From: Euzebya pacifica
GTDB taxonomy: Bacteria > Actinomycetota > Nitriliruptoria > Euzebyales > Euzebyaceae
Assembly (NCBI RefSeq): GCF_003344865.1
Contig: NZ_CP031165.1
Location: forward strand, 1,364,001 to 1,428,000
DNA length: 64,000 nucleotides
Direction: 5' to 3'
Of the stretch, positions 42,514 through 51,412 are shown piece after piece. The notes beneath the pieces are model-generated. The model did no database searches. It worked only from the letters and a program-made list of their open reading frames with translations, and was not told the origin of the DNA. Position 1 is the stretch's first letter. Each line of letters starts with the position of its first letter. The position numbers and the translations under genes were made by a program.

Positions 42514-44307
42514 TCATGCCGGTCGGCACTCCGGGGTGGACTGGTCGGGTGGCCGCACCCCGCAGCCCGACAGCTGGGCGGGCACGGCGTCCCGCAGCGC
42601 CGCGGGCCCGCCGAGGACGAAACCGGGGTCGATCCGGTTCGGCAGCGTGCGGAGCCACGATCGGGTCGGCCCCGGCAGGGAGTCCGGCCAGCTGAACAGC
42701 AGGGGGACCCCGTAGCGGCCGGCGAGGGCGGCGCCGCCGAGCGCGTCGGGGAAGGAGACCCCGCTGGTGACCACCACCGAGGTCGGCACCGACGGCGCGG
42801 CGATGCCGGGCAGGGGTTCGGCGCCCTCCGCCGTCGCCACCGGGGTGGGGGTCGCCCGACCGTTGACGTAGCGGTCGGCGACCAGCAGCGAGGTCGCGAA
42901 CACGTCGTCGCCCGGGGCGACGAGCTGGTCCTCGGGTGCAACGGAAAGGCCTGCACGTCGTGCGGCCTCCGTGGCGGCCTCGCCGATCGTCACGACCTGC
43001 CGGCCCGGCCGGTCGGTGGTGACGTAGCCCGGCTGGGTGTGGTGGAGCGTCGGCTGGCCCTGCTCGTCGCGGGTGGTCAGCAGCAGCACCGCGTGACCGG
43101 CGGGGCCACCGTCGGGTCCGATGGGCCGGGCGTTCGCCTGGGCGGCGTAGGCCGCACCGAGCAGCGCGTGCTCGAACCGGCTGCCGTCGGCCAGGACGAT
43201 GCGGGTGGGTTCGCGGTCGATCTCCAGCGCGACCGCCAGCGACGTCGACTCGCGTGACAGGCCGGCGAGGCGGCGTGCGGTGTAGCCGGCAGCGGTCAGG
43301 TCGTCGGCCACCGAGCTGTGGAGGACCGCCTCACCGCCCACCAGGTACACCGTCGATCCGGGGGCGAGGATGCGGTCGACCTCGGCCAGGACCTCCGGGG
43401 CGAGCTGCTCCGGTCCGGGGCTGCCGACCAGCAGGACGGGCCCGCTGACGTGGGTGGCCAGCGGTGCCGCGGCAAGGGCGTCGGGGCTGGACGTGGGTGC
43501 GGTGCCGTCGGCGGTGGGCGGCCGGCCGGTGGCGAGGACGACGGCCCCGGCGCTGTCCTCGCCGGGGAAGGCCTGCTGGCTGACCGCGATGGCGGTCTCG
43601 ATCCGGGTCCGCCCGTCAACGCGAACGACCCCGGCATGGGGGACCTCCTCGGGGCGCGGGGCGGTGTCCACGGCGCTGCCGTACAGCTCGGTCGCCGACG
43701 GCATCTCGTCCAGCGTGGAGTTGCCGCCCGCCTCGGCGAAGATCAAGAACGTCCCGACGCGGACCGCCGTCGGGGCCTGCCCCGCCGCGGTCGGCAGGCA
43801 GTCGGCGGTGTCGAGGGTCAGGTCGAAGGTCGGCAGCTGCGCGGAGGGCAGGCCGTCGGCCGGGAAGCCGTCGCCGCACACGACCTCGCCGTCATCGGCG
43901 CGCTGGACGGTCCAGGCGGGCTCGCCCGCGGCTCGGCCGATCACCACGTCGTACGCGTGGGTGCCCTCGCCTCCGGGGGCGGGCGGATCGACGTCGACCT
44001 GGAACACCAGCGCGGACCGGCCCGGTTCCCAGGCCGGGTGCGTGGCCACGTCGGTGGCGGCACCCAACCGCGCATGGAGGACCAGCGTTCCGGGGGAGTG
44101 GGTCACGCACATCGCGCGGAGGTCGCCGTTGGGATTGGTCGCCGCGTTGCCGGTGACGAGGTCGACGAGGTCGCCGCTGGCGTCGGCCAGGCACTCCTCG
44201 CTGGCGGACGCCGGCAGCGCCGTCAGCACGGCCGCGACGAGGGCAACGGCGAGGACGGTCACCCCCCGGGCACGACGAAGCGGCGATCGACTGCTGCACA
44301 CGAACAT
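42514..44307 (-). CDS. Second secreted CWB2-repeat protein
   Basis: 597 residues from the ATG at 44307 (AAGGGG upstream; an ATG 30 nt earlier is possible). Signal peptide ending near LPASAS. The N-terminal half resembles its neighbour in layout (ECLADASGDLVDLVTG and paired Cys), and the C-terminal half has diverged CWB2 units (VVRVDGRTRIETAIAVSQ; ARRLAGLSRESTSLAVAL; late FVLGGPAAL). The pair probably arose by duplication and may be surface proteins linked to the envelope around the flagellum, or unrelated insertions. Confidence 0.88.
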   Translation of the reverse strand: MFVCSSRSPLRRARGVTVLAVALVAAVLTALPASASEECLADASGDLVDLVTGNAATNPNGDLRAMCVTHSPGTLVLHARLGAATDVATHPAWEPGRSALVFQVDVDPPAPGGEGTHAYDVVIGRAAGEPAWTVQRADDGEVVCGDGFPADGLPSAQLPTFDLTLDTADCLPTAAGQAPTAVRVGTFLIFAEAGGNSTLDEMPSATELYGSAVDTAPRPEEVPHAGVVRVDGRTRIETAIAVSQQAFPGEDSAGAVVLATGRPPTADGTAPTSSPDALAAAPLATHVSGPVLLVGSPGPEQLAPEVLAEVDRILAPGSTVYLVGGEAVLHSSVADDLTAAGYTARRLAGLSRESTSLAVALEIDREPTRIVLADGSRFEHALLGAAYAAQANARPIGPDGGPAGHAVLLLTTRDEQGQPTLHHTQPGYVTTDRPGRQVVTIGEAATEAARRAGLSVAPEDQLVAPGDDVFATSLLVADRYVNGRATPTPVATAEGAEPLPGIAAPSVPTSVVVTSGVSFPDALGGAALAGRYGVPLLFSWPDSLPGPTRSWLRTLPNRIDPGFVLGGPAALRDAVPAQLSGCGVRPPDQSTPECRPA

Positions 44308-44349
44308 CTGGCTGACCCCTTGGACCGGCGAGCGCATCCCCCGGAACGG

Positions 44350-44384
44350 ACCATCCCCGCCCGGTGAGACCGAGCAGGGATGGT
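44350..44384 (-). terminator. Nested stem-loop after flgE
   Basis: ACCATCCC pairs with GGGATGGT and encloses CGGT/ACCG. It begins 49 nt past the flgE stop and ends the long fliI-to-flgE run. Confidence 0.65.
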
Positions 44385-44433
44385 ACGACAGCGGAGGGTC
44401 GTGGTGTCGGTTGGGCCGAGCCCGACCGGAGGA

Positions 44434-45693
44434 CTACCGCTTCATGTTGACGAGGTCCTGCAGGATCTCGTCGCTGGCGGTGATGACGCGGGAGTTGGCC
44501 TGGAAGCCGCGCTGGGCGGAGATCATGTTGGTGAACTCCGCGGCGAGGTCCACGTTGGACATCTCCACGGTGCCGCCGGCGATCGAGCCGAACGGTCCGG
44601 TTCCCGCGACGCCCATCGCGGCCTCGCCGGAGTTGGCGGTTGCGCGGAAGGCGGTGTCGCCGGCCCGTTCCAGGCCGGTCGGGTTGTTGAAGGCGGCCAG
44701 GGCGACCTGGCCGAGGTCGCGGCGCATGCCGTTGGAGAACACCCCGGAGATCAGGCCGGAGGGGTCGATGGAGAACGAGCGCAGGAAGCCGATCTCCGAG
44801 CCGTCCTGGCCGAGGGCCGTCATGGTCTGCTCGCCGGAGAACTGCACCAGGCCATCTGGGTCGCCCGGCTCGCCGAAGTCGACGGTGACGTCGGTGCCCG
44901 CCCACTCGCCGGGCAGCCCGGCGGTGGCGATGGTGGTCGAGCCGATGCTCGGAAGTCCCGTGCTCGGGTCGAACGTGACCGGCGTGGCCGGGCTGATCAG
45001 GTCGAGGTTGCTGCCGGGGTTGGCCGGGTCGGGCGTCGTGGCGGAGACCTCCCAGGCGTCGTCGCCGGTCTTGGTCCACGTCAGGGTCAGCGGCAGCGGG
45101 GTGCCCTGGGAATCCACGATGTCGATCGTGGTCACGATCGCGTCACCGACCTCGGCGTCGGCCGGCAGGTTGCCGCCGAGCTGGACGGAGGTGGACTCGT
45201 TGGGCTGCAGGATCTGCCCGATCGGCACCGTGAGGTCGGTGACGGGCGAGTTGATGTCGACCACGCCGTTGGCGTTGGCGCTCCAGCCCTGGATGATCCC
45301 GCCGCTGGGGGTGACCAGGGCGCCGTTGGCGTCGAAGGACAGCGACCCGGCGCGGGTGTAGAGGTTCTCGCCGCCGGACCGGGCCACGAAGAACCCGTCG
45401 CCCTGGATCGCCATGTCGGTTGCTCGGCCGGTCAGCTGGGTGGCCCCCTGCACGAAGCTGGTCTGGATGCCGGCGATGCGGGTGCCGAGGCCGACCTGGG
45501 CGGGGTTGGTGCCACCGCTCAGCTCACCCGGCGCACCGGCGCCGCTCAGGACCTGGCTGAGCATGTCGGAGAAGATGACGCCGGACGACTTGTAGCCGGT
45601 CGTGTTGACGTTGGCGATGTTGCTGCCGACGGTGTCCATGTAGATCTGGTGGCTGCGGAGTCCGGAGATTCCGGAGTACATCGAGCGAAGCAT
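44434..45693 (-). CDS. flgE: FlgE, flagellar hook protein
   Basis: 419 residues, ATG with AAGGAAGGA upstream. The N-terminal rod-type motif (MYSGISGLRSHQIYMDTVGS, then NIANVNTTGYK) and the C-terminal motif VDLAAEFTNMISAQRGFQAN with a final VNMKR are typical. Middle domains contain DMAIQGDGFFVA. It follows flgD, the hook cap. No separate flgF or flgG is in the window. Confidence 0.95.
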   Translation of the reverse strand: MLRSMYSGISGLRSHQIYMDTVGSNIANVNTTGYKSSGVIFSDMLSQVLSGAGAPGELSGGTNPAQVGLGTRIAGIQTSFVQGATQLTGRATDMAIQGDGFFVARSGGENLYTRAGSLSFDANGALVTPSGGIIQGWSANANGVVDINSPVTDLTVPIGQILQPNESTSVQLGGNLPADAEVGDAIVTTIDIVDSQGTPLPLTLTWTKTGDDAWEVSATTPDPANPGSNLDLISPATPVTFDPSTGLPSIGSTTIATAGLPGEWAGTDVTVDFGEPGDPDGLVQFSGEQTMTALGQDGSEIGFLRSFSIDPSGLISGVFSNGMRRDLGQVALAAFNNPTGLERAGDTAFRATANSGEAAMGVAGTGPFGSIAGGTVEMSNVDLAAEFTNMISAQRGFQANSRVITASDEILQDLVNMKR

Positions 45694-45738
45694 TGCGGGT
45701 CCTTCCTTGCGGGGGGCTGGGGACGTGGCTGGCGAGGG

Positions 45739-46182
45739 TCAGGCGGTGCGGGCGGAGACCGACGAGATGTCGGCCATGCCGATCTCGGTGCGGTCGGAGA
45801 GGACGAGGACGGGACCGAACGGTTCGAAGCGAACCGAGGTCACGTCGCCGGCAGCGGTGCTGCCGTCGGCACGGGTGAAGGACACCTCGCGGCCGATGAG
45901 GCCGGTGGCGGTGCCGAGGCGGTCGTTGGCGATCGACTCGCCGATCTTGGTGGTCAGCTGCTCGAGCTTCTCCACGGTGGTGAACTGGGCGCTCTGGGCC
46001 ATGAACTCGCTGGAGTCCATGGGGTCCAGGGGGTTCTGGTACTTCAGCTGGGCGACGAGCAGCTGGAGGAACATCTCCTGGTCGAAGCTGTCGGGGTTCT
46101 CCAGCAGCGAGGGGTCGAGGGTCGGCGTGTCGCTGGTGACCACCTGGGGGGTGGTCATGGCGGCGCTGATGGCGTCGGGCAC
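45739..46182 (-). CDS. flgD: FlgD, hook-cap protein
   Basis: 147 residues from a GTG at 46182 with AGGAG 7 nt before; an ATG at 46158 would cut off 8 residues. The FlgD core (MFLQLLVAQLKYQNPLDPMD, then FMAQSAQFTTVEKLE) is clear and the C-terminal beta part is short. FlgD caps the growing hook and needs FliK, the gene just upstream. Confidence 0.93.
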   Translation of the reverse strand: MPDAISAAMTTPQVVTSDTPTLDPSLLENPDSFDQEMFLQLLVAQLKYQNPLDPMDSSEFMAQSAQFTTVEKLEQLTTKIGESIANDRLGTATGLIGREVSFTRADGSTAAGDVTSVRFEPFGPVLVLSDRTEIGMADISSVSARTA

Positions 46183-46190
46183 GGGCGCTC

Positions 46191-47558
46191 CTACAGTCGG
46201 ACGTCGATCCGGCCCGAGGGCAGGTCGACGAGGGTCGGGGAGGGGAGGGGGGACAGGGCGGTGGAGGCTGCGTCGGTGGCGTCGGTGCGGCCGGAGGAGT
46301 CGGTCCGGTCGTCGTCGTGGTCGACGTTGTCGCCGAACCCGTGTCCGGCGACGTCGAGCTGCCCGGCGTCCATGCCCCCCTGCTCCAGCGCCGCGCGCAG
46401 GTCGGCCAGCTGGTCGTTGAGCAGCCCACGGGTGCCGGCCTGCTCGGCGGCCACCTGCACGTTGACCACGCCGGCGCGGATCTCGATCTCCACGCGGACG
46501 CGGCCGAGCTCGGCGGGGTGCAGGTCCAGGCTGGCCACGTACTCCCCGTCCCCACGCCGCTGCATGGCAGCGACGGCGGAGGCCAGCTGGCCGCTCACGG
46601 GCACCTGCGGGGGCATGGCTCCGGCCGCGGGCGTCGGTGCGCCGGCGGTCGTCGTCATCGCTGCTTGGGTGGTGGGTGCAGGAGTGACGGCAGTCGTCTG
46701 GGCGGTGCCGGTGGTCGGACCGGTGCTGGTGGCCGTGGGCGCCTCGGGGGTCTCGGTCACCGGACCCGTGAAGGGGGTCGCGTCGTCGGCGGTTGCGTGG
46801 CCCGCAGGATTCGCGTCCGCCGATGCGGTGACGTCGCCCTCGGCGGGAGTGTCGGCTGACGGCACGGAACGGGCAGTGGCCGCGCCGAGTCCATCGGAGG
46901 CGGTCCCTGCGCTGGCACCGGCAGGAGCCGACGTGGTGTCGGCGGGAGTCGCGCCGAGTCGGTCCGACATGCCGGTGCCGCCGTCGACTGGCTCCTCGGC
47001 GGTGGTCTGGCCGGCCGGTGTCCCTGCGGCCTGCAGTCGTGCGCGGAACCCCGCGGACATGGCGGCGTCGGCGGCCACCGGGACAGCGTCGGCGACAGCG
47101 GCTGGGTCGCCGTCGAAAGTGGGCTCGACGGTGTCCGGCCCCTCCGGGACAGCGTCCAGGGGCGGCACGCCGGGGTCCGGCGCAACGACCTCGGTGGCCG
47201 GGTCGGTGCCTGCTGCCGCGGTCTCCGCGGGTGTGGTGTCGTCGCGCTCGGATGCCTCGATGGAGGCGCTTGGGTCCTCGGCCCCGTCCTCCTGGGCGCC
47301 GGTGCCCGTGACAGCGCCGTCGGTGGCGACACCGTCGGTTGCAGCACCGTCCTTGGCAGCACCGTCCTCGACCGCACCGTCCTCGACAGCGACGTCGGCA
47401 GCCACGTCGTCGATGGCGTCCCGGTCGGCGACGGCGCGGTTCAGCATCGCGCCGAACCAGTCGTCTGGCTGGCTCGGTCGACGGCCGTCCACGATGGAGG
47501 GGACCGTTCGGGGCGCGGTGGGGGGCTGGATGGGCAGGGCGGTCGGTGGTGTGTACAT
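46191..47558 (-). CDS. fliK: FliK, hook-length control protein
   Basis: 455 residues: a long, low-complexity Ala/Thr/Asp/Pro region (about 45-330) as expected of a molecular ruler, and a C-terminal core with VASLDLHPAELGRVRVEIEI and LRAALEQGGM. The core interacts with FlhB to switch export. Its start overlaps the hydrolase stop as ATGA. Confidence 0.9.
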   Translation of the reverse strand: MYTPPTALPIQPPTAPRTVPSIVDGRRPSQPDDWFGAMLNRAVADRDAIDDVAADVAVEDGAVEDGAAKDGAATDGVATDGAVTGTGAQEDGAEDPSASIEASERDDTTPAETAAAGTDPATEVVAPDPGVPPLDAVPEGPDTVEPTFDGDPAAVADAVPVAADAAMSAGFRARLQAAGTPAGQTTAEEPVDGGTGMSDRLGATPADTTSAPAGASAGTASDGLGAATARSVPSADTPAEGDVTASADANPAGHATADDATPFTGPVTETPEAPTATSTGPTTGTAQTTAVTPAPTTQAAMTTTAGAPTPAAGAMPPQVPVSGQLASAVAAMQRRGDGEYVASLDLHPAELGRVRVEIEIRAGVVNVQVAAEQAGTRGLLNDQLADLRAALEQGGMDAGQLDVAGHGFGDNVDHDDDRTDSSGRTDATDAASTALSPLPSPTLVDLPSGRIDVRL

Positions 47559-48757
47559 CAGATGGCTCCCATGAACCCGATGACCCGCTGCACGTAGGTC
47601 TGGGTCTCGGTGAAGGGCGGGATCCCGCCGTAGCGCCGGACGTTGCCCGGGCCGGCGTTGTAGGCGGCCAGCGCCAGCTCGGTGGATCCGAACGACGACA
47701 GCTGCTGCGCGAGGTAGCGGGCTGCACCGTCGGCGGCCTGGGCCGGGTCGAACGGGTCGACGCCGAGCTCGGCGGCCGTGGCCGGCATGATCTGCATGAG
47801 GCCCTGCGCGCCGGCGGGGGACCGGGCACTCGGGTCGTAGCCGGACTCGGCGCGGGCGACGGCGGCCAGCAGCCGCGGGTCGACGCCATGGCGCTGGGCC
47901 GCGGCGTTGAGCTCGGCCGCGAAGGGCACGCCCACCAGGGGGCCTTCGTCGGTCGCCGTGGCCGTCGTGGTCGAGGCGGTGGCGGGAGCGGCGTCGGGCA
48001 GCGCCACGACCGTGCCCTCCGGCACGATCCGGCGTATGGCCGTGGGCGTGCGGGTGATCTGCTGCATCTTCACGACGTCGCCGGTGCGCGGGGCAACGAC
48101 CATCATCCCGTCGCCGGCGTAGATGCCGATGTGGTCCACAGGGGAGCCGAACGCGACGAGGTCACCGGGGATGGCCTGGTCCAGCGACGGCACGGCCTCG
48201 CCGACGCGAGCCTGGTCGCGGCTGACACGTGGCAGCTCGATACCGGCCTCGCGGTAGGCATGCAGGACCAACCCGGAGCAGTCGAACCCGCCCTCGGCCT
48301 GGGACTCGCCGCCCCAGACGTAGGGGGTGCCGAGCTCGCGCTGGGCCAGCGCCACGATCGCCTCGCCGAAGTCGGCGCCGGGCTGCAGCGCGGGTTCTGC
48401 GGTGTCGCCGAGGCGAGCGATCGGGCCGCCGGTCACGACGCCCTCCTGTCGACCGAAGTACGGCTGGGAGACTGCGGACACCGCCGCCGAGCCGGTCTGC
48501 CCCGTCGAACCGCCCATGGCGGGCAGCACCGACGTGGTCGGCAGCGTCGAGGTCGTCGGCAACGTGGCGGTGGCCAGCGACGCCGCGGGTGCAGCGGACG
48601 CGGTCGCCGTGCCGTTCTGACGGGCCAGCTGCTGGGCGAACAGCTCGTCGGATCCCAGCACCGCGGAGCCGCTGGAGGTGATGCCGCGGAGGCCGGCGAT
48701 CCTCGACTCGATGGAGGCGATGCGGCTGGCGACCGACAGGCTCGGGCTGGGGCTCAT
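47558..48757 (-). CDS. Dual peptidoglycan hydrolase (NlpC/P60 plus lytic transglycosylase)
   Basis: 399 residues from the ATG at 48757. The NlpC/P60 domain (about 138-245) shows GTPYVWGG, the catalytic Cys in FDCSG and His in VDHIGIY. A goose-lysozyme/SLT-like domain (about 285-395) shows RAESGYDPSARSPAGAQGLM and ALAAYNAGPGNV. No classical Sec signal is seen. Inside the fliJ-fliK run it most likely opens the wall for the rod, replacing the hydrolase half of FlgJ. Confidence 0.88.
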   Translation of the reverse strand: MSPSPSLSVASRIASIESRIAGLRGITSSGSAVLGSDELFAQQLARQNGTATASAAPAASLATATLPTTSTLPTTSVLPAMGGSTGQTGSAAVSAVSQPYFGRQEGVVTGGPIARLGDTAEPALQPGADFGEAIVALAQRELGTPYVWGGESQAEGGFDCSGLVLHAYREAGIELPRVSRDQARVGEAVPSLDQAIPGDLVAFGSPVDHIGIYAGDGMMVVAPRTGDVVKMQQITRTPTAIRRIVPEGTVVALPDAAPATASTTTATATDEGPLVGVPFAAELNAAAQRHGVDPRLLAAVARAESGYDPSARSPAGAQGLMQIMPATAAELGVDPFDPAQAADGAARYLAQQLSSFGSTELALAAYNAGPGNVRRYGGIPPFTETQTYVQRVIGFMGAI

Positions 48758-49203
48758 CGTTGTCCCCCGGTGACGCGAGCCGATCGGGTGGTGGCGACAT
48801 CGTCGAGCACGGCAGCGTCGTGGCGCCGGGCGTCGGTCTCCCAGGCCTCCCGATGGCGCTGCTCGAGCTTGCCCAGCGCATCGACGGCGGTGTTGGCGGC
48901 CAGGAGCTCGGCGGTGCGGGCGTCGGTCACCTGCTGTGCCCGGGCCAGCTCGAGGGTGGCCATCTCGGCGGCACGGGCCCGCAGGCTGGCGCGGAAGGCG
49001 GCAGCGCGGACGTCGGCGGTGGTCATGACGGTGCCGGGGCCCAGGCCGTTGGCCTCGGCAGCGGCGTCCGCCCGCAGCTTGTCCAGCTGCTGTTCGACGG
49101 CGGTCTGTTCGGCCCGGGCACGGGCCCATTCACCGCGCGCACGGTCGCGTTCGATCTCCCGGACACGCTGGACTCGGGACAGCCGGAAGGCGAAGCGCTT
49201 CAT
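48754..49203 (-). CDS. fliJ: FliJ, export chaperone/escort
   Basis: 149 residues from the ATG at 49203. It is a single long coiled coil starting KRFAFRLSRVQRVREIERD, the usual FliJ opening. FliJ sits in the FliI ring like the gamma subunit of ATP synthase. Both ends overlap neighbours by 4 nt. Confidence 0.88.
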   Translation of the reverse strand: MKRFAFRLSRVQRVREIERDRARGEWARARAEQTAVEQQLDKLRADAAAEANGLGPGTVMTTADVRAAAFRASLRARAAEMATLELARAQQVTDARTAELLAANTAVDALGKLEQRHREAWETDARRHDAAVLDDVATTRSARVTGGQR

Positions 49204-50576
49204 CGGGCCACCGCGCCGTTGGTGTCGGCCCGACCGTGGCCGAGGATCTGGCGGAGGGTCCGCCACGACAGCTCGGGGTGGGTCAGCTCGTCCATGGGCT
49301 GCTGCAGGAACCTGGTGATGGCCGGGTCGAGGGCCAGCGCCCGGTCGACGTCGGCGTTGGAGCCCGGGACGTAGGCGCCGATGTCGACGAGGTCACGGGC
49401 GTCGCGGAGGGCGGCCATCATCCGCCGCAGCTCGGTGGCGGCGTCACGCTGGTCGGCGTCGGTCACGCGGTTGGCGACGCGCGATGCGGACTCGAGCACG
49501 TCGATGGTCGGGAAGTGACCGGCGGTGGCAAGCCGACGGGACAGCACGATGTGGCCGTCGAGGATCGAGCGGGCGGCGTCGCCCACGGGGTCCTGCATGT
49601 CGTCGCCCTCGACCAGCACGGTGTACAGGCCGGTGATCGACCCGGTCTCGCCACAGCCAGCACGTTCCAGCAGCTTCGGCATCAGCGTGAAGACGCTGGG
49701 CGGGTAGCCACGGGTGGCGGGTGGTTCCCCGGCGGCCAGGCCGATCTCGCGCTGGGCCATGGAGAACCGGGTCAGGGAGTCCATCATCAGCAGGACGTCG
49801 GAGCCCTGGTCACGGAAGTGTTCGGCGATGCGGGTGGCGACGAACGCCGCCCGCAGCCGCACCAGCGCAGGCTGATCGGAGGTGGCGACGACGACGACGG
49901 AACGGGCGAGGCCCTCGGGCCCCAGGTCGTGTTCGATGAACTCACGGACCTCGCGGCCACGCTCGCCGATGAGGGCAAGCACCGTGACGTCGGCGTCGCT
50001 GCCGCGGGCGATCATGCTGAGCAGCGAGGACTTGCCCACGCCGGAGCCGGCGAAGATGCCCATCCGCTGGCCTCGGCCGCAGGGGATGAGGGTGTCGATG
50101 GCCCTCACGCCCACGCCGAGGGGAACCTCGACCCGCTGGCGGCGCAGCGGGTGCGGTGGGGTGCCGTCGAGGGTGACCTCGACGCAGTGGCCGTCGCCGC
50201 GGACCTCCAGGGGCGGGCCGCCGTCCAGCGGCTGGCCGAGCCCGTCGACGACGCGACCGAGCAGCTCGGCACCCACGCGGATGGTCTGGGCGTTGCCGGT
50301 GGCGACGACCCGGTCGCCGATGCCGACGCCCATGAGGTCGCCGTAGGCCATGCAGATCAGGCCGTGGTCGCTGAGGCCCACCACCTCGGCGGGCAGGAAC
50401 CCGTTGCCGGTGTGGACGACCATCTCGTCACCGATCGCCGCGCGCAGGCCGTCGACCTCGAGGTTGAGGCCGACCACCCGCGTGACCCGGCCGCTGACGA
50501 CGGGAGGGGCTGCCGCCGTCGCCCGCGCGAAGACGCGGTCGAGGGGAGAGGCGAGCGTTCCGAGGTCGCTGGGCAC
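49200..50576 (-). CDS. fliI: FliI, flagellar export ATPase
   Basis: 458 residues, GTG start with AAGGA 8 nt upstream. Walker A GSGVGKSS at 177-184, Walker B DVLLMMDSLTRF and the F1-beta-like PPSVFTLMPKLLERAG region. It drives substrate unfolding at the export gate. A 190-nt gap upstream holds its own promoter and leader hairpin, separating it from fliH. Confidence 0.96.
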   Translation of the reverse strand: MPSDLGTLASPLDRVFARATAAAPPVVSGRVTRVVGLNLEVDGLRAAIGDEMVVHTGNGFLPAEVVGLSDHGLICMAYGDLMGVGIGDRVVATGNAQTIRVGAELLGRVVDGLGQPLDGGPPLEVRGDGHCVEVTLDGTPPHPLRRQRVEVPLGVGVRAIDTLIPCGRGQRMGIFAGSGVGKSSLLSMIARGSDADVTVLALIGERGREVREFIEHDLGPEGLARSVVVVATSDQPALVRLRAAFVATRIAEHFRDQGSDVLLMMDSLTRFSMAQREIGLAAGEPPATRGYPPSVFTLMPKLLERAGCGETGSITGLYTVLVEGDDMQDPVGDAARSILDGHIVLSRRLATAGHFPTIDVLESASRVANRVTDADQRDAATELRRMMAALRDARDLVDIGAYVPGSNADVDRALALDPAITRFLQQPMDELTHPELSWRTLRQILGHGRADTNGAVAR

Positions 50577-50659
50577 GCGAGGGTCCTTGGGGATCGTGGC
50601 TCCGGCTGCGGACAGCGCAGAGCTGGCGGATGATCGCCGATCCCTGGCGATGTGCTGAA

Positions 50660-50677
50660 GACACGGTCCCTCGCGTC
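50660..50677 (-). promoter_or_regulatory. CsrA-type hairpin at the 5' end of the fliI leader
   Basis: GACGCG pairs with CGTGTC (one G-U pair) around the hexaloop AGGGAC. The stem is identical to that of the flgB leader, while the loop differs only at the two variable positions. It begins at the predicted transcription start. Confidence 0.6.
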
Positions 50678-50684
50678 AGGCTCT

Positions 50685-50711
50685 TGATCGGCTCGCAGTG
50701 ACCGGGGATTA
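50685..50711 (-). promoter_or_regulatory. Sigma-28-like promoter for fliI
   Basis: TAAT-N15-GCCGATCA on the minus strand. Confidence 0.6.
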
Positions 50712-50767
50712 GCGCAGCGTCAATGTTTCCGACGACTGGCGTGCCCCGTGGTGCATCCGGGGGGAGG

Positions 50768-51412
50768 TCAGCGAAGGACCTCGGCGACCCGACCGAGCGC
50801 GGTCGGGATCTGGGCGTCGATGCGGGTCGCGTCGACGTTGACGACACACCCGCCGGAGGTGACGGCCGGGTCGGCGATCAGCTCGACTCCGCGGCCGGGA
50901 AGCAGGTCGTCAACCGGTCCCATGGCCTGGATGTCAGCGGGGTTCATCCGGATGCGGACGTCGCCCTCCTCGGGCACGAGCTCGATCGCACGGCAGATGG
51001 CGTCGCGTCCGGGGTCGGCCGCGGACGTGATCTCCCGCTCGAGCACGATCTCGGCGATGCGCAGGGCGAGCAGGGCCGTCTGGTCGGCGACGTGCTCCAG
51101 CGAGGCGACCTCGCGCTCGCGCAGGTCGGCGACTGCGCCCAGCAGGGCGTCGAGGGCCGCACGGTGACGCTGTTCGGTCTCGGCCGCCCGATCCAGGGCG
51201 TCCTGCTGGCCGGCCACGAGCCCGGCGTCGTAGCCGGCCTGCCAGCCCTCCTGCTGGGCCTTGTCACGAAGGGCATCCAGGGTGGCGGCGTCGACCTGGG
51301 CCATCCCACGGGGACGACGGGGGTCCGACATCGCGGGCACGACCGCTGGCCGGCCGGCGACCGCACCCCGGAGGATGCCGACGCGCGGGGCCCGGTCACT
51401 CAACGAACTCAT
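50768..51412 (-). CDS. fliH: FliH, regulator of the export ATPase
   Basis: 214 residues from the ATG at 51412 (AGGAG just upstream; a GTG one codon earlier is possible). A helical middle (about 35-130, with GWQAGYDAGLVAGQQDALDR) and a C-terminal domain (IRMNPADIQAM, LIADPAVTSGGCVVNV) match FliH/YscL. It overlaps the fliG end by 17 nt. Confidence 0.88.
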   Translation of the reverse strand: MSSLSDRAPRVGILRGAVAGRPAVVPAMSDPRRPRGMAQVDAATLDALRDKAQQEGWQAGYDAGLVAGQQDALDRAAETEQRHRAALDALLGAVADLREREVASLEHVADQTALLALRIAEIVLEREITSAADPGRDAICRAIELVPEEGDVRIRMNPADIQAMGPVDDLLPGRGVELIADPAVTSGGCVVNVDATRIDAQIPTALGRVAEVLR

